From positions 1-44,364 of the forward strand of contig JAKACN010000011.1 in assembly GCA_021821365.1 (NCBI GenBank): a stretch of 44,364 nt of DNA. Reading direction: 5' to 3'. The position numbers and the translations under genes are program-made. Below the pieces are notes generated by a model. The model made no database searches and was not told the DNA's origin. It saw nothing but the letters and a program-made list of their open reading frames with translations. Shown here piece after piece: positions 34,382-42,405 of the stretch (positions are counted from its first letter, which is position 1; each line of letters opens with the position of its first letter). This DNA comes from Pseudomonadota bacterium. Its GTDB lineage: Bacteria > Pseudomonadota > Gammaproteobacteria > Burkholderiales > Burkholderiaceae_D.

Positions 34382-35320
34382 ATGAACCTGAAGCAGTTGC
34401 AGCACTTCGTGGCGCTGGCGGAATCGGGCAACGTGCACAAGGCGAGCGCGAGGCTGTCCATTTCGCAGCCGGCGCTCTCGAAGAGCATACGGATCCTGGA
34501 GGAAGATCTCGATGTCGTGCTGTTCGACCGTTCCCCGCGCGGGGTTCGCCTGACGCCGGTCGGGCAATGGCTGCTGTCGCGCTCCTTCTCGCTGTTGTCC
34601 GACATCCAGCAGTTGCACACGGAAATCGACATGATCAAGCGGCAGGCCAACGGTTCCGTGCGCATTGCCGTCGGGACCGTCCTGTGCTCGTCGCTGATTC
34701 CGCATTGCCTCGCCCGATTGCGCGAAGTGGCCGCCAATATCGACATTGCCGTAGAGTCCGGCTACTGGGATGACCACAAGCACCGGCTCCTGAACCGTGA
34801 GATCGATTTCCTGGTTGCGGATTCGCGCGAACTGGAAGACATCACCGACTTTGATATTGCGCAGTTGCCGCCCGAGCCGATCTGCGTATATGTGCGGTAC
34901 GGGCATACGTTATTGAAAAAGAAGAGACCGAGCGCCGATGACCTGCAGAAATACCCTTTTTCGGGTCTGACGAAGATCCCGAAGGAACTGGAAAAAATCT
35001 TGAAGATGCATCCGGAATTACTCCCGGGCAGGCTGTCCGCCAGCGCGGTGTCGAGCAACGATTTCGGCTTGCTGCGGACCAGTGCCGCGCTGACCGACGT
35101 GCTGTTCTTTTCGCCGCCGAGCGCGGTGCGGGAGCAAGTCCGGCGCAAGGAGCTGGTCAGACTGAACCTGGCACTGCCGCCGCAGCTGCAGACCCATTTT
35201 GCAATCGTCTGGCTGAAGGATCGCAAGCTGTCGACCTCGGCGGAGCTGATGAAGCATACAATCATGGAGTGTGCCGTGCAGCAGTTCCAGGCTGGCACGC
35301 CGGAATCACTCAGACAATAA
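34382..35320 (+). CDS. LysR-family transcriptional regulator, divergent from the 2-hydroxyacid operon
   Basis: This 312-residue regulator has a standard LysR helix-turn-helix at residues 1-65 (LKQLQHFVALAESGNVHKASARLSISQPALSKSIRILEE pattern) followed by a substrate-binding domain. The start ATG 34382 has no clear ribosome-binding site, suggesting low expression. It faces away from the 2-hydroxyacid dehydrogenase operon and precedes an aldehyde dehydrogenase gene by 28 bases, so it probably controls both units and itself. Confidence 0.93.
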   Translation: MNLKQLQHFVALAESGNVHKASARLSISQPALSKSIRILEEDLDVVLFDRSPRGVRLTPVGQWLLSRSFSLLSDIQQLHTEIDMIKRQANGSVRIAVGTVLCSSLIPHCLARLREVAANIDIAVESGYWDDHKHRLLNREIDFLVADSRELEDITDFDIAQLPPEPICVYVRYGHTLLKKKRPSADDLQKYPFSGLTKIPKELEKILKMHPELLPGRLSASAVSSNDFGLLRTSAALTDVLFFSPPSAVREQVRRKELVRLNLALPPQLQTHFAIVWLKDRKLSTSAELMKHTIMECAVQQFQAGTPESLRQ

Positions 35321-35348
35321 GAACCAGAATTTCAATGTGGAGATGAAC

Positions 35349-36827
35349 ATGAGCACGAACCCGTCCATGCAGGCGTTTACACCGGTCGCGCCACTGGTCG
35401 AAAGCGATCCGGCGCGCATCAGGGAAGTGTTTGCGAGCCAGCTCGAAACAGCCTTGCGCTGGCGCGTCTCGACAGCGCACGAACGCATTGCCCGCATCAG
35501 GAAGCTGCGCGACGCCATGATGGCCCAGCGCGAGGCGTTCTATGAGGCGTTCATGCAGGATTACCGCAAGTCGCCCGCCGAGGTGGAGGCGTCCGAATTC
35601 CTGCCCGTCATGGACGAAATGCGGCATGCCATCGGGCGCATCAAGCGCTGGATGAAGCCGCACAAGGTGTGGCCCACCAGCACGATGCTGGGCACGTCCG
35701 GCTGGGTGCAGTACCAGCCGCGCGGCCGCGTGCTGGTCGTCGCCCCCTGGAATTATCCCCTGAGCCTATGCTTCGGGCCGCTGGTTTCCGCGCTCGCGGC
35801 GGGCAACACGGTCATGATCAAGCCGTCGGAAATGACGCCGGCCGTGTCCACATTGATGGGACGCGTGATCGGCGAAGTTTTTCCGCAATCGGAAGTCGCC
35901 CTGTTCGAAGGCGGCACCGCCACCGCGCAGGCGCTGCTCGACCTGCCCTTCGACCATATCTTCTTCACCGGCTCACCGGCCGTCGGCAAGGTCGTCATGG
36001 CGGCGGCTGCCAAGCATCTCACCAGCGTCACCCTGGAACTCGGCGGCAAATCCCCGACCATCGTCGGCCCCTCCGCCGACATCAAGCTGGCCGCCGAGAC
36101 CCTGATGTGGGGAAAATTCCTGAACGGCGGCCAGACCTGCGTCGCGCCGGACTATGTCTATGTCCATGAATCGGTCAAGGATGCCTTCGTCGCCGAATGC
36201 CGCAGGATCATCCAGGCGCGTTACGGGGCAAGCGCGCACGAACAGAAACACACGTCGGACCTGACGCGCGTCATCAACCAGCGCCACACCCAGCGCGTCG
36301 CGTCCCTGATGTACGATGCGCTCACCCGCGGCGCGGCGATCCAGGCTGGCGGCGAGGTGGATGTCGCGCAATGCTATATCGCGCCGACCCTGATCGACCA
36401 CGTTCCGGCCGGGTCGCAGATCCTGGAAGACGAAATCTTCGGCCCGGTGCTGCCCATCCTTCCTTATACGCAGCTCGATGCGGTCATTGCCGACATCAAT
36501 GCGCGCCCGAAACCACTGGCGCTGTATGTCTGGAGCCGCGACCGGAAGGAAGTCGACAACATCCTGACGCGCACCAGCTCCGGCGGCGCCTGCATCAACC
36601 ATTGCGTGATGCAGTTCGCGCATGGCGAGCTGCCGTTCGGCGGCGTCAACAATTCCGGCATCGGTAATGCCCACGGCTATTACGGCTTCAAGGCGTTTTC
36701 CCACGAGCGCGCCGTATTGCGCTCGACGCCGCTGATGCTGGTGAAGATGTTCTATCCGCCCTACACCGAGGCCCGCCGCCGCATCATCCGCAAGGTCGTC
36801 GACATGCTGCGCATGCCGATGCTGTAA
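35349..36827 (+). CDS. Class 3 aldehyde dehydrogenase (coniferyl/benzaldehyde dehydrogenase-like)
   Basis: This 492-residue aldehyde dehydrogenase belongs to the class 3 branch, with members such as coniferyl aldehyde and benzaldehyde dehydrogenases. It shows VVAPWNYPLSL, FTGSPAVGKVVM, the base glutamate in LELGGKSPTIV, the nucleophile in NGGQTCVAPDYV and the class-3 ending YYGFKAFSHERAVL. The C-terminal basic hydrophobic tail (MLVKMFYPPYTEARRRIIRKV) may touch a membrane. ATG 35349 is chosen because GGAG lies six bases before it; ATG 35343 abuts that site and is less likely. It follows the LysR gene on the same strand, and a terminator at 36844-36884 ends the unit. Confidence 0.92.
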   Translation: MSTNPSMQAFTPVAPLVESDPARIREVFASQLETALRWRVSTAHERIARIRKLRDAMMAQREAFYEAFMQDYRKSPAEVEASEFLPVMDEMRHAIGRIKRWMKPHKVWPTSTMLGTSGWVQYQPRGRVLVVAPWNYPLSLCFGPLVSALAAGNTVMIKPSEMTPAVSTLMGRVIGEVFPQSEVALFEGGTATAQALLDLPFDHIFFTGSPAVGKVVMAAAAKHLTSVTLELGGKSPTIVGPSADIKLAAETLMWGKFLNGGQTCVAPDYVYVHESVKDAFVAECRRIIQARYGASAHEQKHTSDLTRVINQRHTQRVASLMYDALTRGAAIQAGGEVDVAQCYIAPTLIDHVPAGSQILEDEIFGPVLPILPYTQLDAVIADINARPKPLALYVWSRDRKEVDNILTRTSSGGACINHCVMQFAHGELPFGGVNNSGIGNAHGYYGFKAFSHERAVLRSTPLMLVKMFYPPYTEARRRIIRKVVDMLRMPML

Positions 36828-36843
36828 GGCTGTAAGCATCCCT

Positions 36844-36884
36844 GCCCGGCGAGATGGATGGTGCCCGCCGGGCGGAACGTTTTT
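36844..36884 (+). terminator. Terminator after the LysR / aldehyde dehydrogenase unit
   Basis: GCCCGGCG (36844-36851) and CGCCGGGC (36866-36873) form a perfect 8-bp stem around a 14-base loop, followed six bases later by five T residues. It lies 17 bases after the stop codon. Confidence 0.7.
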
Positions 36885-37057
36885 CCTCCTCCGTTGCGCA
36901 AAATCCACTGGTGCCGGCGGGTGTGCCCACGGCGCGGGGAGGCGTCGTGCGCTTGCATGTCGCCTTGCGTATAATTGACCGCGAGCAACTTCCAGAGCCG
37001 TCTATCCAGGCGGTGTTCGACCCAGCCGCGCAACCCGAAGCAAAGAGGCATTCGTTC

Positions 37058-39139
37058 ATGTCATTCGATCTGCCGATCTCGAAGATCATCAGGCGCGAGC
37101 TCCTGCAATGCCCGCCGCACATGCCGATCTGTGAAGCAGCCGACCTCATGAACGCCAACCGGTGCGGCTCGATTCTCGTCATGGATCAAGGCAATGTGCT
37201 CGGCATCTGGACCAGGGCGGATGCGCTGCGCGTCGACCTGAAAGACCGCCATGCCATGAACGCTCCCGTCTCCACCGCCATGACTGCGGCGGTGAAGACA
37301 CTGAGGGAAGACACGCCGATTTCCGCGGCATCGCATTTTTTCATCCAGCATCGCATCCGGCATGCGCTCGTTGTCGACGTTTCCGGCCGTCCGGTCGGAA
37401 TGATCAGCCAGTCGGACGTCGTCAGCCTTCCCAGCCTGGAACTCGATGTCACGCTGAAGGCGGTCGGCTCGCTGCTCGGCGGCCCCGCCCTGATCGTGCC
37501 GCATGACCTCGCACTGGCCGATGCGGCGCGATCGATGGCCATCAATGGGCGAGATGCCGCCGTGGTCGACTTTCAGGGCGAATACGGCATCCTCACCGAA
37601 CTGGATGTACTGCGCGCACTCGGCCAACAGGCAACCGGCACGCCTGTCGGACAGCGAGCAACCCGCCCGCTCATCAGCGTCCATGCGGACACCAGCCTTT
37701 TTTTGGCGCGCGCACTATGCCAGGAGAAGGGCATACGGCACCTCGGCGTCATCACCGGGAACGGCACCCTGCTCGGCATCCTTTCGCAATCCGAAGTGCT
37801 GGCCGGCTACGAGCGCGACTACCTCGAACACCTCCAACACGCGCTTGACGAACACAAGCAACGGCTGGCAAAGGCCGATCAGGAATTGCTGCTTGCCCGC
37901 CAGGTTTTCGATGCGACCGGCGAAGGCATCATGATTACCGGTCCGGAGGGCGTGATCCAGACCGTCAACCCGGCGTTCTCTCGGATCACGGGCTACTCGC
38001 GCGACGAGGCGATCGGGCAGACACCGCGCATGCTGCGCTCCGGCCGCCACTCCGATGGGTTCTACGCCGACATGTGGACAGCCATCAAGTCCACCGGCCT
38101 CTGGGAGGGCGAAATCTGGGACCGGCGCAAGAGCGGCGAGGATTTTCCCAAATGGCTGTCGATTCGCGCGCTGACCGACAAGGACGGCAAGGTCACGTCC
38201 TACATCGGGACATTTTCGGACGTGACCGAAAAGAAGCGTGCGGAGGAGGCGTTGCGCGAACGTGAAGAACGCTACCGCGCCCTGTTCAACGCCAGCAGCG
38301 ACGCGATCTTCGTGTGCCTGCTGACGCCGGAAGGGCTTACCGGCATCGTCGAGGTCAATGATGTCGCCTGCTGGCGGCTTGGCTACTCGCGCGATGAATT
38401 GCTCCATCTCACGGCGAGCAATATTGACGCCACTGGCAGCCTGGGCGACTTTCCGCTGATCGCCGAACGCCTGCTGGCCAAGGGCGAAGCCATGTTCGTC
38501 ACCGAGCACCGCACGAAGAGCGGCCGCATCATCCCGGTGGAAATCAGCGTGCGAGCCTTCGAACTGAAAGGCAGCCGTTACGCGCTCTGCATTGCGCGCG
38601 ACATCACGGAACGGCAGGCGGCGGAAGAAGAATTGCGCCGGCGCGCCCACTCCGACAGCCTGACGCAACTGCCGAACCGCTCCTTCCTGCTCGAACTGAC
38701 CAAGCGGACGCTGGCCGCCGCCACCCGCAACGGGCTTCAGTTCGCCCTGCTGTTTCTTGACCTGGACGGTTTCAAGCAGATCAACGACACCCATGGCCAC
38801 GAGGCCGGCGACCTGGTGCTGAAGACGGTGGGCGAGAGGATGCTCAACGCGGTGCGCGCCTGCGACATCGTGTCCCGCCTCGGCGGCGACGAGTTCGTGA
38901 TCGTCCTGACGGAAATCGCCAACGCGGACGACGCCGCCACGGTTGCGCGCAAGGTGGAGGACGCGGTCAGCCAGCCAGTAACGTTCGGCGAACTGAAGCT
39001 GGACGTCCGGACCAGCATCGGCATCGCAGTGTATCCCCGTGACGGACTGGATATTCCGTCCCTGATGCGATTCGCCGACCGCGAGATGTATGACTGCAAG
39101 GCACAACATCGTGCCCGGCGTCGGCTGGAATGCAAGTAG
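37058..39139 (+). CDS. Diguanylate cyclase with four CBS and two PAS domains
   Basis: This 693-residue signalling protein makes cyclic di-GMP. Two CBS pairs occupy about residues 1-265, binding adenosyl ligands in other proteins. A coiled stretch (about 268-285) leads to PAS domain 1 (about 285-400) and PAS domain 2 (about 405-520), and a GGDEF domain fills the C-terminus. GGDEF is intact at 609-613, and an RxxD inhibitory site (RACD, 600-603) lies five residues before it, so product feedback is expected. No EAL domain and no membrane segment are seen. ATG 37058 is used because the first CBS begins there; the frame to 36854 crosses a terminator. TATAAT at 36970-36975 is a possible -10 box. 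It lies between catabolic genes, perhaps linking nucleotide status to behaviour. Confidence 0.92.
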   Translation: MSFDLPISKIIRRELLQCPPHMPICEAADLMNANRCGSILVMDQGNVLGIWTRADALRVDLKDRHAMNAPVSTAMTAAVKTLREDTPISAASHFFIQHRIRHALVVDVSGRPVGMISQSDVVSLPSLELDVTLKAVGSLLGGPALIVPHDLALADAARSMAINGRDAAVVDFQGEYGILTELDVLRALGQQATGTPVGQRATRPLISVHADTSLFLARALCQEKGIRHLGVITGNGTLLGILSQSEVLAGYERDYLEHLQHALDEHKQRLAKADQELLLARQVFDATGEGIMITGPEGVIQTVNPAFSRITGYSRDEAIGQTPRMLRSGRHSDGFYADMWTAIKSTGLWEGEIWDRRKSGEDFPKWLSIRALTDKDGKVTSYIGTFSDVTEKKRAEEALREREERYRALFNASSDAIFVCLLTPEGLTGIVEVNDVACWRLGYSRDELLHLTASNIDATGSLGDFPLIAERLLAKGEAMFVTEHRTKSGRIIPVEISVRAFELKGSRYALCIARDITERQAAEEELRRRAHSDSLTQLPNRSFLLELTKRTLAAATRNGLQFALLFLDLDGFKQINDTHGHEAGDLVLKTVGERMLNAVRACDIVSRLGGDEFVIVLTEIANADDAATVARKVEDAVSQPVTFGELKLDVRTSIGIAVYPRDGLDIPSLMRFADREMYDCKAQHRARRRLECK

Positions 39140-39346
39140 ACCATGCATTTCGCGGTACGAGACCAGGATGGCATCGGCTCCGCTCACACGCCGCGGCCCG
39201 AAGCACACGGCACATTCGATGGCCCGGCAAGGAAATTATTTGGATCAAATGCAATCTCTAGCTGAACAGGAGCAGGTACGCTCGGCCGGTTCTCGGCGGC
39301 AACTCAAGCGTTTGTCCCTCATTTCAACCTCAACAAGGCATGCAGA

Positions 39347-40075
39347 ATGACTACCGAATCCCTTCCCCTCGATCCTGAAGTCGCACGTACGCTGTCAACC
39401 ATTTCCACCGCCACACTCACGACCGTCCTGCTCAAGAAAGGACTGCGCAATGTCTGGATGCGCGGCACGACACCGATGGATGGCAAGCAGGCGCGCCAGG
39501 TAGGTCGCGCCTTCACCTTGCGCTTCGTGCCGGCCCGCGAAGATCTGGCCACGCCGGAATCCTGGTCGTCGCCCATCTCCACGCGGGCGGCGATCGAGGC
39601 GATGCCGGCCGGCTGCATTGCGGTGGTGGACGCGATGGGCGTTACCGATGCCGGCATTTTCGGCGATATCCTGTGCTCGCGCATGAAGAAGCGAGGTGTT
39701 GCCGCGCTTGTCACGGATGGCGTAGTGCGTGACATCAAGGGGGTGTCGGAAACCGGCCTGCCGGTCTGGTGCCGGGGCGTGGCCGCGCCGCCGTCAGTCG
39801 CGGGCCTGACTTTCGTCGGCTGGCAGGAACCGGTCGGCTGCGGCGGCGTGGCCGTGTTCCCCAACGACGTCGTGGTGGCCGATGCCGACGGCGCAGTGCT
39901 CATCCCGGCAAAGCTGCTTGACGAAGTGGTGGCGCAGGCAACGGAACAGGAACAACTGGAAAACTGGATCATGTCGGAAGTGGAAAAAGGCGCCGCGCTG
40001 CCCGGCCTCTACCCGCCGAATGCGGAGAACAAGGCACGCTATGAAGCGTTCAGGTCTGCTGCAAAAAAGGCCTGA
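39347..40075 (+). CDS. RraA / HMG-aldolase-fold protein
   Basis: This 242-residue protein of the RraA-like family includes class II 4-hydroxy-4-methyl-2-oxoglutarate (HMG/CHA) aldolases and the RNase E inhibitor RraA. The segment from GDILCSRM to VVRD contains the D-x20-R-D motif of the pyruvate aldolases of this fold, so aldolase or oxaloacetate decarboxylase chemistry is likely. It is longer than E. coli RraA (161 residues). The start ATG 39347 has a weak AAGG site. It precedes a DapA-like gene by 29 bases on the same strand. The pair could cleave an oxo-acid intermediate of an aromatic or sugar-acid route, substrate unknown. Confidence 0.88.
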   Translation: MTTESLPLDPEVARTLSTISTATLTTVLLKKGLRNVWMRGTTPMDGKQARQVGRAFTLRFVPAREDLATPESWSSPISTRAAIEAMPAGCIAVVDAMGVTDAGIFGDILCSRMKKRGVAALVTDGVVRDIKGVSETGLPVWCRGVAAPPSVAGLTFVGWQEPVGCGGVAVFPNDVVVADADGAVLIPAKLLDEVVAQATEQEQLENWIMSEVEKGAALPGLYPPNAENKARYEAFRSAAKKA

Positions 40076-40104
40076 AACCTGCAACCGAACATGGAGACGC
40101 AAAA

Positions 40105-41046
40105 ATGAAAAAGCTGGATGCCAACGCCAAGGGCGTATACCTGATCGCCGTCACACCCTTCGCGGACGACGGCGCGCTCGACCTCGCCAGTACCGACCGC
40201 ATGGTCGATTTCTACCTGGAGCATGGTGCGAACGGACTCACCATCCTCGGCATCATGGGCGAAGCGACCAAGCTGACCGCCGAGGAATCGCGCATCTTCA
40301 CGAAACAGGTACTCAAGCGCGTCAACGGACGGGTGCCGGTCGTGGTCGGCGCCTCTTCCGCCGGCTTCGCGCCGATGAAGGAACTTGCCCAGAGCGTCAT
40401 GGACATGGGCGCCTCCGGCGTGATGATCGCCCCTGCATCGAGCGTACGCACCGACGAGCAGATCCTCGCCTATTTCGACATGGTCAACGAAACGCTCGGG
40501 CCGGATGTTCCCTGGGTTTTGCAGGACCATCCGGTGTCAACCGGGGTGAAGCTGTCGAATGCAGTACTGTTGAGCATCCTAAAAAATTCACCGAACTGCG
40601 TCATGCTCAAACATGAGGATTGTCCGGGCCTCGGGAAACTTTCCGCCATCCGCGCAGCCAGTGACCGGGGCGAAGTGAAACGGGTATCGATCCTCACCGG
40701 CAATGGCGGTGGACTGTTCCTCCCCGAAGAACTGACGCGCGGCGCCGATGGCGCGATGACGGGCTTCGCCTACCCGGAAATGATGGTCGGCGTCTGCAAC
40801 GCACATGCGGCCGGCGACATCGAACGGGCGCACGACATCTTCGATGCCTATCTGCCGCTGGCCCGCTACGAACAGCAACCGGTCGCCGGCCTCGCGGTGC
40901 GCAAGCACATCATGGCGGCACGGGGCGCGATAGCGTCGGCCGCGGTCCGGAAGCCGGGACCAAAGCTGTCGGTCGCCGATATCGCCGACATTGATCGACT
41001 GACAAGAAGGCAAGCCAAGCGCTTGAAAGAACTCGGTCTTGAGTAG
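40105..41046 (+). CDS. DapA-superfamily aldolase with atypical active site
   Basis: This 313-residue TIM-barrel protein of the dihydrodipicolinate synthase/N-acetylneuraminate lyase family forms a Schiff base with a pyruvate-like substrate. The expected catalytic Lys169 is present in CVMLKHED. The usual YNxPxRT motif reads QDHPVST (140-146), so the proton-relay tyrosine is replaced by Gln140. The GTTGE motif reads GIMGE. It is therefore not a true lysine-pathway DapA. ATG 40105 follows GGAGA. It is probably cotranscribed with the RraA-like gene and followed by a terminator. It may act on a 2-keto-3-deoxy acid or be a decarboxylase; unknown. Confidence 0.9.
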   Translation: MKKLDANAKGVYLIAVTPFADDGALDLASTDRMVDFYLEHGANGLTILGIMGEATKLTAEESRIFTKQVLKRVNGRVPVVVGASSAGFAPMKELAQSVMDMGASGVMIAPASSVRTDEQILAYFDMVNETLGPDVPWVLQDHPVSTGVKLSNAVLLSILKNSPNCVMLKHEDCPGLGKLSAIRAASDRGEVKRVSILTGNGGGLFLPEELTRGADGAMTGFAYPEMMVGVCNAHAAGDIERAHDIFDAYLPLARYEQQPVAGLAVRKHIMAARGAIASAAVRKPGPKLSVADIADIDRLTRRQAKRLKELGLE

Positions 41047-41065
41047 ATAGACGGATCAACAGGGA

Positions 41066-41091
41066 GGGGGCAACCGCCCCCCCACGCTTTT
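41066..41091 (+). terminator. Terminator after the RraA-like / DapA-like unit
   Basis: GGGGGC (41066-41071), AACC loop and GCCCCC (41076-41081) form a strong 6-bp GC stem, followed by ACGCTTTTG, a short U-tract. It lies 20 bases after the stop codon. Confidence 0.6.
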
Positions 41092-41355
41092 GCTGCAATT
41101 ATTTTGGAAGGCAATATCGTGGCATGTCCCGGAGTCGGCGGGAAGCTCCTTGAAAACCCCGCAACAACCGTGATGCCTTGCGCTCGGCATGCGGAGTTCT
41201 GCGAATGAAAAGCGCCGGAATAAATTCCAGAAAACACTTTAAATATCATCAATAAATATCTGATTTATAATATTTTTCATCGAAACTTAAAGCACTTTCC
41301 CAAATCACGGAGAGATGGTGCTTATACTGGATAGAATCATTCTCGATGAACTGCC
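41092..41355. other. AT-rich intergenic region
   Basis: No gene is seen in this part of the 309-base gap. An unusually AT-rich patch (about 41230-41290) includes TATAAT at 41266-41271, about 85 bases before the next ORF, but no matching -35 box at the right distance. It stands out against the GC-rich surroundings. Confidence 0.4.
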
Positions 41356-41785
41356 ATGCCCTTGAATCTGCTCTATCCTCCGGGCCCGCTCTACGCACAG
41401 TACCGTGCCGTCGAGGAGGCACTGAATTTTCTGGATGGCCTGCATGCCCGGCAAACGGGCCTGAAATCCTTGCATCCGGACCTGTATGACGTTGACGTCC
41501 ATATATATCTGCGCGCTGGCATTCAACCTGCGCGTAGTCGGGCGAAAAATCGACACCCTCGTGTCCGCATTCCGCGCCGCCATCCAACCCGGCCATACCG
41601 GCGGCCTGTCAACGCGCAGCATCGACCTGCAGGCGGCTTTGCAGGCCTATAACGCCAGCGTCGCCGCGACCGATCCGTGGGATAACCCGTTTTATGCCGT
41701 GGTCAATGCCGTCGGGCTTGCCTTCGATTACCTGCGCTCGGTCGAAGAGGATATCCAGTTATTCGAGCAGCAAAACCCGCCTTGA
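41356..41785 (+). pseudogene. Small hypothetical gene split by a frameshift at an AT repeat
   Basis: Two overlapping frames both show strong coding character. The first begins at ATG 41356 (MPLNLLYPPGPLYAQYRAVE) and codes well until about 41500. The second runs from there to the stop at 41785 (ICALAFNLRVVGRKIDTLVS, ending SVEEDIQLFEQQNPP); its first in-frame ATG is 41486, with no ribosome-binding site. The switch falls at (AT)4, 41501-41508. Adding one AT unit would join them into one protein of 143 residues reading HIYICALAFNL across the junction. The family is not recognised; the product looks helical and soluble. It may be a real mutation, slipped-strand phase variation, or a sequencing error. 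If annotated separately, the C-terminal half is 41486-41785. Confidence 0.6.
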
Positions 41786-41790
41786 CGCAG

Positions 41791-41828
41791 CGAGTGATTC
41801 TCAGAGTTCACTTCAAGTAAATCACTCG
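41791..41828. terminator. Inverted repeat between convergent small genes
   Basis: CGAGTGATT (41791-41799) and AATCACTCG (41820-41828) are perfect 9-base arms with a 20-base loop, in the 102-base gap between convergent genes. A terminator serving either side is plausible, but no U-tract follows. Confidence 0.35.
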
Positions 41829-41887
41829 AAGAAGTGGTAGCAAGCGTCTGAATTTCCGCGACTGTCGCACCAAAATCGTGCCACCTC

Positions 41888-42112
41888 TTATCTTGCTCTG
41901 GACAAGATCACCAGCCAGCGACGAAACATCAGCAGCTCAAGATGCCCCGCCTCGATCCCGGTACTGACATCGATGAGCGGGTTGACGCTGTAATAGCGCT
42001 TGCGGAAATCGCGGCACACGAAAATCTCGCGCCGCCCCAGGCGCAGCAGAAATGAGGTGGGAGCATATTCGAGGCCGAATCGCGACCCGAAGGAATTGTT
42101 CATGTGGATCAT
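41888..42112 (-). CDS. Small hypothetical protein, 74 residues
   Basis: I do not recognise this protein. It has normal codon use for the window and a strong AAGGAGA ribosome-binding site ahead of ATG 42112; an internal ATG (codon 4) is also possible. The product is basic and rich in Arg, Phe and Leu (RFGLEYAPTSFLLRLGRREIF, then VCRDFRKRYYSVNPL), with no signal peptide or membrane segment. It is divergent from the response-regulator diguanylate cyclase at 42406-44010 and convergent with the frameshifted gene. The shared 293-base upstream region contains CTTTAC...GTAAAG (42155-42195), enclosing ACTGT...ACAGT, a possible operator. Confidence 0.6.
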   Translation of the reverse strand: MIHMNNSFGSRFGLEYAPTSFLLRLGRREIFVCRDFRKRYYSVNPLIDVSTGIEAGHLELLMFRRWLVILSRAR

Positions 42113-42405
42113 GGCGCGTCTCCTTTTCTGAATACTGCGATGAATGAAAGCTTACTTTACCACAACCACTGTACGAATAAACAGTAAAAAGTAAAGGCGA
42201 AATTTCCACCTGCGCGATGCTTTTGTTGTCATTTTTGCCTCAAAAAAGATTGCCTGGGATGCGTCAATCCGTGATAATGCGGCATCATTTCTGTCCGGCA
42301 GCAGCGGACCAGCGGTGCGGGAGGCCCAAAGCCGCGAACCATCCCCGGTTCGATTTTCTGCAGTCCGCGCACCAACGAGAACTTCACGACCCGACTTGCC
42401 GATTC

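Noticed and set aside
39090-39350. 86-residue ORF ending in an ATGA overlap with the RraA-like gene
   Set aside because: Composition is low-quality and it overlaps the end of the diguanylate cyclase gene in another frame. The stop/start overlap alone is not convincing.
40105-41046. dapA of lysine biosynthesis
   Set aside because: The YNxPxRT motif and its tyrosine are missing, and the gene sits in a catabolic context.
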